Positions 9,375 to 19,332 of a stretch of DNA of 64,000 nucleotides are shown in pieces. The position numbers and the translations under genes are program-made. The stretch comes from Porticoccaceae bacterium (GTDB lineage Bacteria > Pseudomonadota > Gammaproteobacteria > Pseudomonadales > Porticoccaceae), in NCBI GenBank assembly GCA_029254005.1, contig JAQWYJ010000090.1:35224-99223 (forward strand). Direction: 5' to 3'. Numbering within the stretch: position 1 is the first letter of the stretch; each line of letters starts with the position of its first letter. The notes under the pieces were generated by a model. The model was not told the DNA's origin, searched no databases, and saw only the letters and a program-made list of their open reading frames with translations.

Positions 9375-10834
9375 TGAAGCAAAACCTAAAATCTATCCAA
9401 CCTGTTATAATTTGGGAAATTGCTCGCGATGAGTGGCGTTACTGGTTTCGTTCTAAATTAGCTGTAGTTGCTTTGTTGATTGGTCTAGCCTGTACCGTGT
9501 TGACGGTGGTTGTCTCTGTAGGAGATGCCGTTGAGTTAGAGCACCAACGCGGGCATGCTCAACAACAATCTGAACAGACCTTCGTGAATCAACCTGATCG
9601 TCATCCTCATCGTATGGTGCACTATGGTCATTATGTGTTCAAAACACCGCCGCCGCTGGGCATGGTAGATCCCGGTGTTGACTCACACACAGGAAATGCT
9701 ATTTTTTTGGAGGGACACCGCCAGAATAGCGCCACATTTGCAGATCAAAAACAATCCTCGGGAACCACCATTTTGGGTGCACTAACGCCTGCTTTTGTGC
9801 TGCAAGTTTTGGCGCCGTTACTGTTAGTTATTATGGGATATGGCGTAGTTTCTCGAGAACGAGAAACTCAAACATTATCGATTCTCGCTGCGCAAGGTTT
9901 GGGATACGGAAATTTAATACTGGGTAAAATAAGCGCTTTGCTATTGGTTGCTATGTTAATGCTTTTACCTCTGGCTATTGCTGGAGTGCCGGTTTTCTTA
10001 CATGGGGAACCCCTGCTCACGCTCAGTATGTTCTTATTTAGCTACCTACTTTACTTGAGTATTTGGATATTAATTATTGTCAGTGTTTCTTTGTGGGCTA
10101 AGAGTAACAGTATAAGTTTCAGTACGTTGGCTTTTACTTGGTTAGTTCTATGCATTCTTATGCCAAGAGTAGCTACAAATGCTGCTGGGGTTATGGTGCC
10201 GGCCGCTGGCAAGCTTGAGAAAGATTTTGCAGTAGTCGCAGAATTGCGACAACTAGGTGATGGACACAACGCTAAAGATGAGGCGTTTGCTCAGCTAAAA
10301 ACTGAGTTGCTAAACAAACATAATGTTAACCGAGTAGAAGATTTACCACTCAATTTCAGAGGGCTTGTCGCACTAAAATCAGAAGCGGAAATGACAGATA
10401 TCCTTAACCGATATGCCGAAGATAGAATGCGTGAAGAACTTCAGCAATCATTTTTTGCAAGACAATTTGGTTGGCTTTCTCCACAGGTCGCACTTAGAAC
10501 GCTGTCTATGCTTACCGCTGGTACTAGCTTAGAGACACATCACAGGTTCTTGCGTGAGACTGAAAACTTGCGCTTTACTTTTGTGCAAAAGCTTAATCAG
10601 GCTCATACCAATAAATTGAATTACATTGATGATGTAAATCGTAACAAAAGCCAGGAGGCGGGGCAGATTGCGCGCATCAGTGCTAAGAATTGGAATGTCA
10701 TCGAAGGTTTTATGTTTAGGCCTTCTCCAAGCAAAGAACGAGCCCTGAAAGCTATGACTCCACTAGCGCAGCTACTTCTTTGGTTTGGTCTGTTCTGTAT
10801 CTTTTTGCGCAATTTGCAGAGACACTATTCATGA
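9374..10834 (+). CDS. ABC-2 type permease (DUF3526-like)
   Basis: 486 aa; overlaps ATPase by 1 nt; HPHRMVHYGHYVFKTPPPLGMVDPGVDSHTGNAIFLEGHRQN and GYGVVSRERETQTLSILAAQG typical of ABC-2/DUF3526 permeases. Confidence 0.82.
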   Translation: MKQNLKSIQPVIIWEIARDEWRYWFRSKLAVVALLIGLACTVLTVVVSVGDAVELEHQRGHAQQQSEQTFVNQPDRHPHRMVHYGHYVFKTPPPLGMVDPGVDSHTGNAIFLEGHRQNSATFADQKQSSGTTILGALTPAFVLQVLAPLLLVIMGYGVVSRERETQTLSILAAQGLGYGNLILGKISALLLVAMLMLLPLAIAGVPVFLHGEPLLTLSMFLFSYLLYLSIWILIIVSVSLWAKSNSISFSTLAFTWLVLCILMPRVATNAAGVMVPAAGKLEKDFAVVAELRQLGDGHNAKDEAFAQLKTELLNKHNVNRVEDLPLNFRGLVALKSEAEMTDILNRYAEDRMREELQQSFFARQFGWLSPQVALRTLSMLTAGTSLETHHRFLRETENLRFTFVQKLNQAHTNKLNYIDDVNRNKSQEAGQIARISAKNWNVIEGFMFRPSPSKERALKAMTPLAQLLLWFGLFCIFLRNLQRHYS

Positions 10835-12087
10835 TCAGACATATTATGAGAGAGTGGCGCTTTTTACTTGGTCAAAACAACTTAGTCATTTTGTTGTGCT
10901 TGTGTTGTGCATTGTCGAGTTTTGCTATTTATAGTGGTCATCAAGAGATCACTGCTCAACACTTTACAATTGAACGTTTGCAATTGGCTCAGCAACAAGA
11001 TCAAGAGGACATACTTGCTAAGTATAAGACGCCTGGCTCATTAGCCTATTATCAATTCCATTTAACCTATCAAACGCCGTCTAATTTATCTTTTGCAGCC
11101 TTGGGCGAGCGAGATCTATATCCTTGGAAGCATCGTATCCGGATGCTAGCTTTAGAGGGACAAATCTATGAAAGTGATGTGGCTAATCCTGAGCTAGCTT
11201 ATATTGGTAAGTTTGATTTTAGTTTTTTAATTAGTGTACTCGCCCCATTATTTGTAATTCTAATGCTGCACGACATTGTTGCTAATGAACGCAGCAACGG
11301 TCGTTATGAGCTGCTGGTAGTCACTGCAAGTGGCTCTATTGTTCTCTGGGGCTATAAAACTTTGGTGCGTTTTTTGATGCTCTCCTTGAGTATGCTTGTT
11401 CCCTTTTATGTTGGCGCTGCTCTTAATGATGTGCCCCTTCATGATGTTTTCTACGTTTCAATTTTGGTGTTAGCTTATCTAGCTTTTTGGGCCGTTCTCA
11501 CTCTTTGGTTTGGAAGACATTCTATCTTTGCACCACGCATAGCCGCCACTTTGATTGGGTTTTGGGTGGCTGTTACCTGTGTTATCCCAATAACTGGTAA
11601 TGTACTTATTGAAAAAAATATCGAAGTCCCCAAGGGAAGTGAAATATTGTTACTTCAAAGAGAAACGGTCAATCAAGCTTGGGATATTCCTGCTGAAACT
11701 AGTCTTACGGAGTTTATAAAAACGCACCCAGAGTACGAGGCATACGCAGAGATGTCTGAGGGTTTTCATTGGAAGTGGTACTATGCATTTCAGCAATTAG
11801 GCGACGAAGCTGTGGCACATTTGGCCTTTGATTACCGCAATGCGATCCAAACAAAATTTGATTTGGGGAATTATATTGCGATGTTTTCTCCACCTGTTTT
11901 AATGCAACGCCAACTTTCACGTATGGCGCAGACGGATGCAATTTCTGCACTTAGGTATGAACAGAGTATTCGTGACTTTCATCAGGCCTTACGCCTTTAC
12001 TATTACCCATATCTATTTGAGTTACATTCATTTGATGAGAGTGCATTAGCAGAAATGCCCCAATATCAAGATTTTGCTCGTCTATGA
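10831..12087 (+). CDS. second ABC-2 type permease (DUF3526-like); start moved to ATG at 10831 (ATGA overlap) rather than 10780
   Basis: MIRHIMREWRFLL…; HDIVANERSNGRYELLVV; ATGA stop/start overlap with preceding gene. Confidence 0.8.
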   Translation: MIRHIMREWRFLLGQNNLVILLCLCCALSSFAIYSGHQEITAQHFTIERLQLAQQQDQEDILAKYKTPGSLAYYQFHLTYQTPSNLSFAALGERDLYPWKHRIRMLALEGQIYESDVANPELAYIGKFDFSFLISVLAPLFVILMLHDIVANERSNGRYELLVVTASGSIVLWGYKTLVRFLMLSLSMLVPFYVGAALNDVPLHDVFYVSILVLAYLAFWAVLTLWFGRHSIFAPRIAATLIGFWVAVTCVIPITGNVLIEKNIEVPKGSEILLLQRETVNQAWDIPAETSLTEFIKTHPEYEAYAEMSEGFHWKWYYAFQQLGDEAVAHLAFDYRNAIQTKFDLGNYIAMFSPPVLMQRQLSRMAQTDAISALRYEQSIRDFHQALRLYYYPYLFELHSFDESALAEMPQYQDFARL

Positions 12088-12642
12088 TCTGCGAGGAAAA
12101 TTTACTGCTGTAAATAAAGTATATAACATGCTTTCTTTGCCATGATGCTTATTAAGGAGTAAATCTGAATCTCCTTGTCTGGGCAATATTTCACAATTAG
12201 TTGAAGTATTGGAGAGCTGGGTCACATAGAGCATATGGTCAAAAATTGATTATCTGTCCAGTTATCCTGGTGTAAAAGAGGACCTTCTTATAAACGACTC
12301 ACTATGTAATAAACAGAGAGCCATCGGTGTAAGGGGATCATTTAATAAGGTGCCCCAGAGCGCCGAGATTTCCAACGTAGCGAATTATAGGTCTTTTTTA
12401 CGTTACTCCTAGCGCGTTTTAGGAAGTCGATGCGCATCACGATAATACTACTGTGAACCTTTCTATCCTATTGCGGATTGTATCTGTGCTGGTGTTTAGT
12501 CTAATTCGACTGACATCGTAAATTCTAGTGCCGTGAACAGATTAAGGTTTTATCACGTTGATTCTTACAAATAACATAACTTGCAAGTCGCATTAAGATT
12601 CTGAAGTGCTTCGGTATACAGAGGACCAACAGTTGGATAATT

Positions 12643-13068
12643 TCAGTTCTGATTGATTTTTAGTGGTGGTTGATTGGATTTCTTACGCAGCCAATTGAGT
12701 TTAGGTAGGATGGCATGGTGTAAAACAAATTTTCTCTCCAATAAATACTTTCCTGGATAGTCAATCATGAGAAGCCCCGCAAACATAGTCAGTATGCCTT
12801 GGCCAGGTAAAAACAGCATAAGAAAACCTGCCCCTAGTAGGATTATTCCCAAAAGATTTTTTATCAAAAATGGTATCAACCAAAATACCGAAAATGATTT
12901 TCTGGATAGGGTAGATTGCCGTGTTTTCTGACTAAAATAATCTTCGGGTATTTTTGCTACTAGCCAAGGAAGTAACAGTAAACTGAGCACAAAAAATAAT
13001 GCTGAGAGGCCGCCGATTTGAACTAGTAACTGCTGATTTGTGGTTAGCCACTCAATTGCTGAGTTCAT
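12643..13068 (-). CDS. small integral membrane protein, PGPGW-like family
   Basis: 141 aa, TM segments, LFLPGQGILTMFAGLLMIDYPGK motif. Confidence 0.6.
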   Translation of the reverse strand: MNSAIEWLTTNQQLLVQIGGLSALFFVLSLLLLPWLVAKIPEDYFSQKTRQSTLSRKSFSVFWLIPFLIKNLLGIILLGAGFLMLFLPGQGILTMFAGLLMIDYPGKYLLERKFVLHHAILPKLNWLRKKSNQPPLKINQN

Positions 13069-14060
13069 GGTGTATCTGGAATGTCATAAGGGAGTGACAG
13101 GATTGCAACATCTACTGGTTGAATATCATTAAAGCCCATTTTTAGGCAGTCAGTGGATTTAAGTGCCAGTGTTGCCAGTATCTCGACGTGGGTGTCACTT
13201 GCATAGGCTGCTCCAACTATGATGCCAAGAGCTTTGCCAGCGGTATCTGTTAAATTTTCTCCTGCAAGCGGCAATATTTTGGTTGGCAAGGTTAATCGAT
13301 ACATTCGGCGCTTTACGCTACCTCTGTAGTGAGCCCGAGCAACAATTTCTTGGCCTGTATAGCAACCTTTTTTAAAGTTTATATAGCCTTGAGCGATTAA
13401 ATTAATCATTTGTACGATGTATTGTTCGGAGGTCTGCTCCAGGACATCAGCGCTTCCGCTACGAACCCTAATAAGGTTGCTATAATCTTGGCCTGCAGGA
13501 GTCATGTTTTTAAATAGAGAGCCTAATTCACTTTCCAGTCTTGTGGGTATAAAACTGACGCAAAAGTTTGAGGGGGAAATTGGCCTTATTGAGTAACTAG
13601 AAAACCGATCCATCATTTTCTCAGCCATTGGCCCAGAGATGATAACGCTGTGAAATTGCTTGCTCACATTGGTTATAGTGGTTTTGAAAAAAACTGCGTA
13701 TTTTTGCAAGCTGGCAATAGCAAGCTCGACAACGCTAGGGTGGGTTTCTAGCAACAGATTATCTTGTTCGTCCTTGTAAACGGTGAATAAAAAAACCACG
13801 CGACCCTTTGGGGTGAGATGTGCGCCGTTGAGTAATGAATGTTCATTTAACTGATTTAGGTCACAGGTTACCTGACCTTGTAAAAATTTTTTGCTGTCCG
13901 GACCACTCAGCTGAATAAAACCCCTATGATTTATGCTAACCACTGTATTGTGAGATAAGTCGGGAAAGTCAGCAGCTGACTCGCCAAACGAAGATATGGT
14001 TAAAAACTGATCATCATTTTTGATCGGTGTGTATGCAGGGAAAATTTGTTGCCAGTCCAT
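13065..14060 (-). CDS. ygfZ: folate-binding protein YgfZ
   Basis: 331 aa; KGCYTGQEIVARAHYRG signature motif; next to divergent sdhE. Confidence 0.93.
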   Translation of the reverse strand: MDWQQIFPAYTPIKNDDQFLTISSFGESAADFPDLSHNTVVSINHRGFIQLSGPDSKKFLQGQVTCDLNQLNEHSLLNGAHLTPKGRVVFLFTVYKDEQDNLLLETHPSVVELAIASLQKYAVFFKTTITNVSKQFHSVIISGPMAEKMMDRFSSYSIRPISPSNFCVSFIPTRLESELGSLFKNMTPAGQDYSNLIRVRSGSADVLEQTSEQYIVQMINLIAQGYINFKKGCYTGQEIVARAHYRGSVKRRMYRLTLPTKILPLAGENLTDTAGKALGIIVGAAYASDTHVEILATLALKSTDCLKMGFNDIQPVDVAILSLPYDIPDTP

Positions 14061-14119
14061 AGTGTTGCTGATCCTGTAGGTTTATTTCGAAATGTCTTTT
14101 ATACTGCACTATCACTATA

Positions 14120-14377
14120 ATGATCAAACATATTATGAATAAAAATCGTTTACGTTGGGCCAGTCGTCGCGGCATGTTGGAATTGGACCTTATTCTCGCC
14201 CCCTTTGTGGAGGATGTCTATGATACCTTAGATCAGGACGATAAACTTCGTTTTGAGGTGTTGCTCGAGTGTGAAGACCAGACACTTTTTATGTGGTTTA
14301 TGCAGCGCGAACAACCAGCTGATGTCAACATGCAAAGGATCTTGCAGATAATTCGTGAAAGCCGACAAAAACCATAA
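14120..14377 (+). CDS. sdhE: FAD assembly factor SdhE
   Basis: 85 aa; RLRWASRRGMLELDLILAPFV (RGxxE motif). Confidence 0.95.
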   Translation: MIKHIMNKNRLRWASRRGMLELDLILAPFVEDVYDTLDQDDKLRFEVLLECEDQTLFMWFMQREQPADVNMQRILQIIRESRQKP

Positions 14378-14777
14378 ACAATTTCTACTCAAGCCGTCGT
14401 CAGTGCAACATTACTTGGGTTTGGCGCTGATTGTCGCTATCGCCTGCCTGCTGACGGTGATACCTATATCTATTTGGCCCAAGTACATATCCGTGTCAGC
14501 GATGAGTGTTGCATTGATCATTGTCCAGTTGCAGTGGTACAGGCGAACCAATGAGTTGTTGGTTTATCGCTCAGATGCGCAGCCCTGGCTGCTCTTGAGG
14601 AAGGGAAAAAAGACGGATCTATCGCTCTGCGCAAATCAATTCATCACCACCAAACTAGTGGTGTTGCACTTTAAAACGTTAACGGGCCGCAGTGTTAAAT
14701 GTTTCATCACCAGAGATAGGGTGAGTCCCAGAGAGCACCACCAATTGCGAACATTATTGATCAGGCGACAGAGGTAA
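14355..14777 (+). CDS. YgfX-like membrane protein
   Basis: 140 aa (GTG start), two N-terminal TM helices, follows sdhE as ygfX does in Enterobacteria. Confidence 0.6.
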   Translation: MKADKNHKQFLLKPSSVQHYLGLALIVAIACLLTVIPISIWPKYISVSAMSVALIIVQLQWYRRTNELLVYRSDAQPWLLLRKGKKTDLSLCANQFITTKLVVLHFKTLTGRSVKCFITRDRVSPREHHQLRTLLIRRQR

Positions 14778-14814
14778 TCTAAATTTTGCTTTTGGTCTGC
14801 AGTGTTATCTGCTC

Positions 14815-16449
14815 CTAGCAATTAGGGGGCACCATGATAGTATCTCGGGCGGTCGATGATAGTTCAGGGTAATCCAGGGTAAAATGTAATCCGCGGCTCT
14901 CTTTACGTTCCATCGCACACCGAATTATCAATTCAGAAACGGTGGCTAAATTCCGCAGTTCTAAAAGATCGCGGGTGACTTTACAGTTGCTATAGTATTC
15001 TTGAATTTCCTCCTGAAGTAACTTGATTCTATGCTGGGCACGCTCTAAACGTTTGTTGGTTCTGACAATGCCCACATAATCCCACATGAAACGTCTTAAT
15101 TCGTCCCAGTTGTGTGAGATAACCACATCTTCATCGGAATAGCTTACTCTTGATTCATCCCACTCAGGAATGAAATCAGATTCCGGTATTTGATGGATAT
15201 TTTGGTTGATAGCTTGAGCAGCTGCCTGAGCAAAAACCAGGCATTCAAGTAGCGAATTACTCGCCATTCGGTTCGCTCCATGCAGTCCGGTAAAGGCATT
15301 TTCTCCAATAGCATAGAGGTTGTGTAAATCTGTTTGGCCCTCATGTCCAACCATAATCCCTCCGCAGGTGTAGTGCGCTGCCGGTACCACAGGAATAGGA
15401 TCTAGAGTTATGTCGATACCAAAAGTCAAACATTGTTCATAAACGGTGGGAAAGTGGCTTTGAATAAAGTCAGCAGACTTATGGCTAATGTCCAGATAAA
15501 CACAATCACTACCAAGTCTTTTCATTTCATGGTCAATAGCTCGGGCTACAACATCTCTTGGAGCAAGTTCGGCATCAGGGTGAAAATTCTGCATGAATGG
15601 ACTGCCATCAGGTAATTGTAAAATCGCACCCTCACCTCGTAATGCTTCGGTAATAAGAAATGATTTTGCTTTTGGATGATAAAGACATGTAGGATGAAAT
15701 TGATTGAATTCCATATTGGCTACGCGACAACCTTTGCGCCATGCCATGGCAATTCCGTCACCGCTGGCTCCATCAGGATTACTGGTGTAAAGATAAGCTT
15801 TGCTGGCCCCCCCAGAGGCTAGAATAACGCTTTTAGCTTTAAACAAAGCTATAGCAGATGACTTAATGTCTAACAGATAGGCACCAGTGCAGCGATGAAA
15901 ATTCGTATTTTTATCAGTTTGAGTGACTAAATCAACTGCACAGTACTGTTCAAAAATATCAATGTTCTGAGCAGCTATAACTTGGTCAACCAGAGTGCCT
16001 GTGACTTCTTTGCCAGTTGCATCATTGGTATGTAAGATTCGACGATGGCTATGGCCACCTTCTTGGGTGAGATGATAACTTTTGCGATCATCATCTTGAG
16101 TAAAGGCGACTCCCTGGTCAATAAGCCAGCGCACGGCACTGGGCCCGTTCTCAACAACTAGCCTCACTGAATCTGTGTGGCATAGACCTGCGCCTGCAAC
16201 AAGTGTGTCTGCTATGTGGGCATCAGCACTGTCGTCTTTGTCAAATACGGCGGCTATGCCCCCCTGTGCTAGCCATGAAGCCCCGGCTTGCAATGACGCT
16301 TTACTGATTAGGGCGATACGCAAATTTTTATCTAGCTGCAGCGCACTAGTTAGCCCTGCTGCACCACTTCCGATAATAAGCACGTCATACTGGTAGGTTT
16401 GTTTCATTATGATGTCACACAAAAAAGAGAACCCATGATAATATAACAT
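14815..16449 (-). CDS. nadB: L-aspartate oxidase (true start probably ATG near 16407, [18 protein letters not shown])
   Basis: FAD motif [64 protein letters not shown]. Confidence 0.95.
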   Translation of the reverse strand: MLYYHGFSFLCDIIMKQTYQYDVLIIGSGAAGLTSALQLDKNLRIALISKASLQAGASWLAQGGIAAVFDKDDSADAHIADTLVAGAGLCHTDSVRLVVENGPSAVRWLIDQGVAFTQDDDRKSYHLTQEGGHSHRRILHTNDATGKEVTGTLVDQVIAAQNIDIFEQYCAVDLVTQTDKNTNFHRCTGAYLLDIKSSAIALFKAKSVILASGGASKAYLYTSNPDGASGDGIAMAWRKGCRVANMEFNQFHPTCLYHPKAKSFLITEALRGEGAILQLPDGSPFMQNFHPDAELAPRDVVARAIDHEMKRLGSDCVYLDISHKSADFIQSHFPTVYEQCLTFGIDITLDPIPVVPAAHYTCGGIMVGHEGQTDLHNLYAIGENAFTGLHGANRMASNSLLECLVFAQAAAQAINQNIHQIPESDFIPEWDESRVSYSDEDVVISHNWDELRRFMWDYVGIVRTNKRLERAQHRIKLLQEEIQEYYSNCKVTRDLLELRNLATVSELIIRCAMERKESRGLHFTLDYPELSSTARDTIMVPPNC

Positions 16450-16570
16450 TTCTTATCTGGCGAACTAATCGCTCGTGATGCTGTCTTTTATATTTATATG
16501 GTAGCAAAAACTAAGTTGCTTAGAACTTAACAATCAAACCTACTTAGGTGGGATGAAAACGGATTATTGA

Positions 16571-17161
16571 ATGATCGATAAAAATGCACAGGTCTGTGAT
16601 CAGCAATTAGTGGTGCGCGTTCAAAATGGTGATAAGAGTGCATTTGATTTGTTGGTGTTAAAGTACCAACAAAAAATGCATGCTATTGTCAGTCGATTCG
16701 TTCGTGACGCTGACGATGTTGCAGACGTTGTTCAAGAATCTTTCATTAAAGCCTACAGAGCATTACCTAACTTTAGAGGTGATAGCCAATTTTATACTTG
16801 GCTTTATAGAATCGGTGTAAATACAGCAAAAAATTACCTGGTGGCTCGTAGTCGGCGGCCACCATCGTCAGATGTCGATGTTGCTGACGCGGAATATTAC
16901 TCTGGCAATGAGTACCTAACAGATTTGGGTACACCTGAAAACAATTTATTTCGCGATGAACTTGAGTCAGTTATTTTAAAAGTTATTGCTGAGTTGCCTG
17001 AAGATCTAAGAACTGCAGTAACCTTGCGTGAATATGAAGGACTCAGTTACGAGGAAATTGCACAGATAATGGATTGTCCCGTGGGTACTATTAGATCGCG
17101 AATTTTTCGTGCTAGGGAGTCTATCGACGCCCATGTTGTGAAATTAGTTGATAACGACTAA
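16571..17161 (+). CDS. rpoE: ECF sigma factor RpoE (AlgU)
   Basis: 196 aa; DVVQESFIKAYRALPNFRGDSQFYTWLYRI, LSYEEIAQIMDCPVGTIRSRIFRARE; followed by rseA-rseB-rseC-mucD. Confidence 0.97.
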   Translation: MIDKNAQVCDQQLVVRVQNGDKSAFDLLVLKYQQKMHAIVSRFVRDADDVADVVQESFIKAYRALPNFRGDSQFYTWLYRIGVNTAKNYLVARSRRPPSSDVDVADAEYYSGNEYLTDLGTPENNLFRDELESVILKVIAELPEDLRTAVTLREYEGLSYEEIAQIMDCPVGTIRSRIFRARESIDAHVVKLVDND

Positions 17162-17170
17162 AGAAACTGT

Positions 17171-17198
17171 GAACCTTTCCGCTTGAAGCCTGTCCAAA
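17171..17198 (+). promoter_or_regulatory. candidate sigma-E type promoter GAACCT-N16-TCCAAA in the rpoE-rseA intergenic region
   Basis: Exact read: GAACCT at 17171-17176, 16 nt, TCCAAA at 17193-17198; resembles sigma-E consensus (GGAACTT…TCAAA/TCTGA). Confidence 0.4.
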
Positions 17199-17237
17199 GG
17201 CAATAAAGGGAAAAACCTTATATTTAGAGGCGCTATA

Positions 17238-17864
17238 ATGAGTCAATATGATAAACAACTTGGAGAGTCGCTGTCGGCCCTGATGGACGGCGAAGCTAGT
17301 GAACTTGACACGCGTCGTGTTCTTAAAGAGTTGTCAGCTGAAAAAAGTGAGCAGGCTGAAATGTTGCGGGAGAAGTGGCGTCGATACCAAAGTGTATCCG
17401 CAGTGATGAGTGGGTCATCTATATCAAACATTGATTACTCCTTGGCAATAGCTCAGGCCGTGGCCAAAGAAGACACCCTGAGTAAAAGTACGCAGTCGAG
17501 CTGGGCGCAGTCCTCAGGTCGCTTTATTATTGCCGCTTCAGTAGCTCTGGTAGCCATTTTTGGAGTCCAGGAATTGAATCAACCACTGGATTTGACAAAT
17601 CAACCGTCTGATTTTGCTCAAATTGACGAGATGCCCTTGGACTCCATGATGGGTCCAGTTAATCAGTTTCCATCAGGGTTTAGTGTGCCAATGAGTACAG
17701 ATGTGCAAGCAGTGAGTTCAGAGGGTTACTCAGAGGTAGAGGTAAAGGCCTATCTTGGATATATTCTTTCTAAACATGCTTCACAAGCGCCTTATGCAAG
17801 AATGCAAGGCATGCTTCCCTATGCTCGAATTGAAAAACGTGCACCTGCACTTCAAGCAGAGTAA
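17238..17864 (+). CDS. rseA: anti-sigma-E factor RseA/MucA
   Basis: 208 aa; SALMDGEASELDTRRVLKEL N-terminus, single TM helix, operon context. Confidence 0.9.
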   Translation: MSQYDKQLGESLSALMDGEASELDTRRVLKELSAEKSEQAEMLREKWRRYQSVSAVMSGSSISNIDYSLAIAQAVAKEDTLSKSTQSSWAQSSGRFIIAASVALVAIFGVQELNQPLDLTNQPSDFAQIDEMPLDSMMGPVNQFPSGFSVPMSTDVQAVSSEGYSEVEVKAYLGYILSKHASQAPYARMQGMLPYARIEKRAPALQAE

Positions 17865-17873
17865 TCACTAATA

Positions 17874-18848
17874 GTGAATAAACAGTCCTGGTTAATTTCG
17901 TTTAATTTTGTATCGATGCTTTGCGCAATGCTCTTTAGTCATTTTGCTGTATCACAGCAGTTCAAATCAGCCGATGAACTGTTAGCTGAGATGACTAATT
18001 CTGCGGATAAGTTAAATTACTCGGGTCTTGTGACCTACGAGAAGTCAGGTCGTTTGAAGTCTCTAAAAGTTTTACATCTTGCTCGGGACGGTATCAGCTA
18101 CGAAAAGATAGTTCATGTAGACGGTCCGAAAGGTGAGTTTGCTCAATTGAGGCATCGCTCGGCATGTAAGACGGGGAATGCGATGATTTCTGAGAAGGAT
18201 CTGCCATCGCTTAATGAAGACTCTTTGAAGAGATTTGCAGGATCCTACTCATTTGAAATTAGGGGTAAGTCTCGAGTTGCGAGTAGGATTGGCACCCTTT
18301 TGTTCATAAAACCCAATGATCAATTCCGCTTGCCATATATACTTACTATCGATCAACAGACTAACTTAATACTAAAATCTGTGATTCTAGATTTGTCTGG
18401 TAAGCCGTTAGAACGATTTCAATTTGTTGAAATTGCTATCGGAGGTAACCTTGATTTACTCGAGCTGCCAACGCCAGCTGCGCCTGATAACCGCAATGGA
18501 AATTGTAATCGTGGGTTTATTGAGAAAGAACAACGTCAGTGGGTGGTTAACTGGATGCCTCCTGGGTTTGTTATGACCGCCTCTGAGAAAAATGAAGCGT
18601 CGGATCATACGACTATGGTTTTTTCTGATGGTTTAGCTAGTTTTTCAGTGTTCGTGATCTCAGATACTAAAGGCTCTGGATTGCCGAGCTTTACCTCCAG
18701 CAGTGGTGCTACCACTGTGGTTAGCGTAAAGCTTAATCTTGATGGGGCGCCAATAACTGTTTCAGTGGTGGGAGAAATTCCCCAGAGTACCGCCAGAAAA
18801 ATTGCTCAATCGATACTTCGATCATCCGAAATAACTGAGACGACGTAA
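17874..18848 (+). CDS. rseB: sigma-E regulatory protein RseB/MucB
   Basis: 324 aa; exported, LNYSGLVTYEKSGRLKSLKVLH, operon context. Confidence 0.9.
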   Translation: MNKQSWLISFNFVSMLCAMLFSHFAVSQQFKSADELLAEMTNSADKLNYSGLVTYEKSGRLKSLKVLHLARDGISYEKIVHVDGPKGEFAQLRHRSACKTGNAMISEKDLPSLNEDSLKRFAGSYSFEIRGKSRVASRIGTLLFIKPNDQFRLPYILTIDQQTNLILKSVILDLSGKPLERFQFVEIAIGGNLDLLELPTPAAPDNRNGNCNRGFIEKEQRQWVVNWMPPGFVMTASEKNEASDHTTMVFSDGLASFSVFVISDTKGSGLPSFTSSSGATTVVSVKLNLDGAPITVSVVGEIPQSTARKIAQSILRSSEITETT

Positions 18849-18869
18849 AAATTCTAAACGTGAGGCTCT

Positions 18870-19319
18870 ATGCTATTAGAAACAGGCACAGTGGTCAGCA
18901 AATCAACTAATATGCTGATGGTTGAGACTATAAAAAAAAGTACTTGCGCATCCTGCAGTGCCGCATCTGGATGTGGTCATGCCCTGGTGTCTAAATTCTC
19001 CACGAATACTAATCAAGTTAGTGTCCTGTTTGGAGATTTCGCAACCGAAGATGTTGACTTAGGTGATGGTGTGATTATTGGTGTTCCTGAACATGTTATT
19101 GTCCAGGGGACACTGCTAGTGTATGTGCTGCCCCTTATTCTCGCTCTCTCTGGGACTTGGTTACTTGGTGGCGGTGGTTCTGGTCTAGAGAGCGATTTGA
19201 GTGGTGTTTTTGGTGCTTTGATAGGTCTGTTTATAGGGAGATCTGCAGCCGGTTTTTGGCTTCGGAAAACAAGTGTTGATCAGGCCCGAAATCCAGTATT
19301 AGTTGCGGTAAATGAATAA
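18870..19319 (+). CDS. rseC: SoxR-reducing / RseC family protein
   Basis: 149 aa; STCASCSAASGCGHALVSKF cysteine motif and two TM helices. Confidence 0.88.
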   Translation: MLLETGTVVSKSTNMLMVETIKKSTCASCSAASGCGHALVSKFSTNTNQVSVLFGDFATEDVDLGDGVIIGVPEHVIVQGTLLVYVLPLILALSGTWLLGGGGSGLESDLSGVFGALIGLFIGRSAAGFWLRKTSVDQARNPVLVAVNE

Positions 19320-19332
19320 ATTTGTCTAATCT

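Noticed and set aside
12455-12480. Second GAACCT element as a sigma-E promoter
   Set aside because: At the 16-nt spacing the -10 would be ATTGTA, not a sigma-E -10; TCTGT occurs only at ~22 nt spacing
16520-16545. GAACTT upstream of rpoE as an autoregulatory sigma-E promoter
   Set aside because: No TCTGA/TCAAA-like -10 at 16-17 nt spacing
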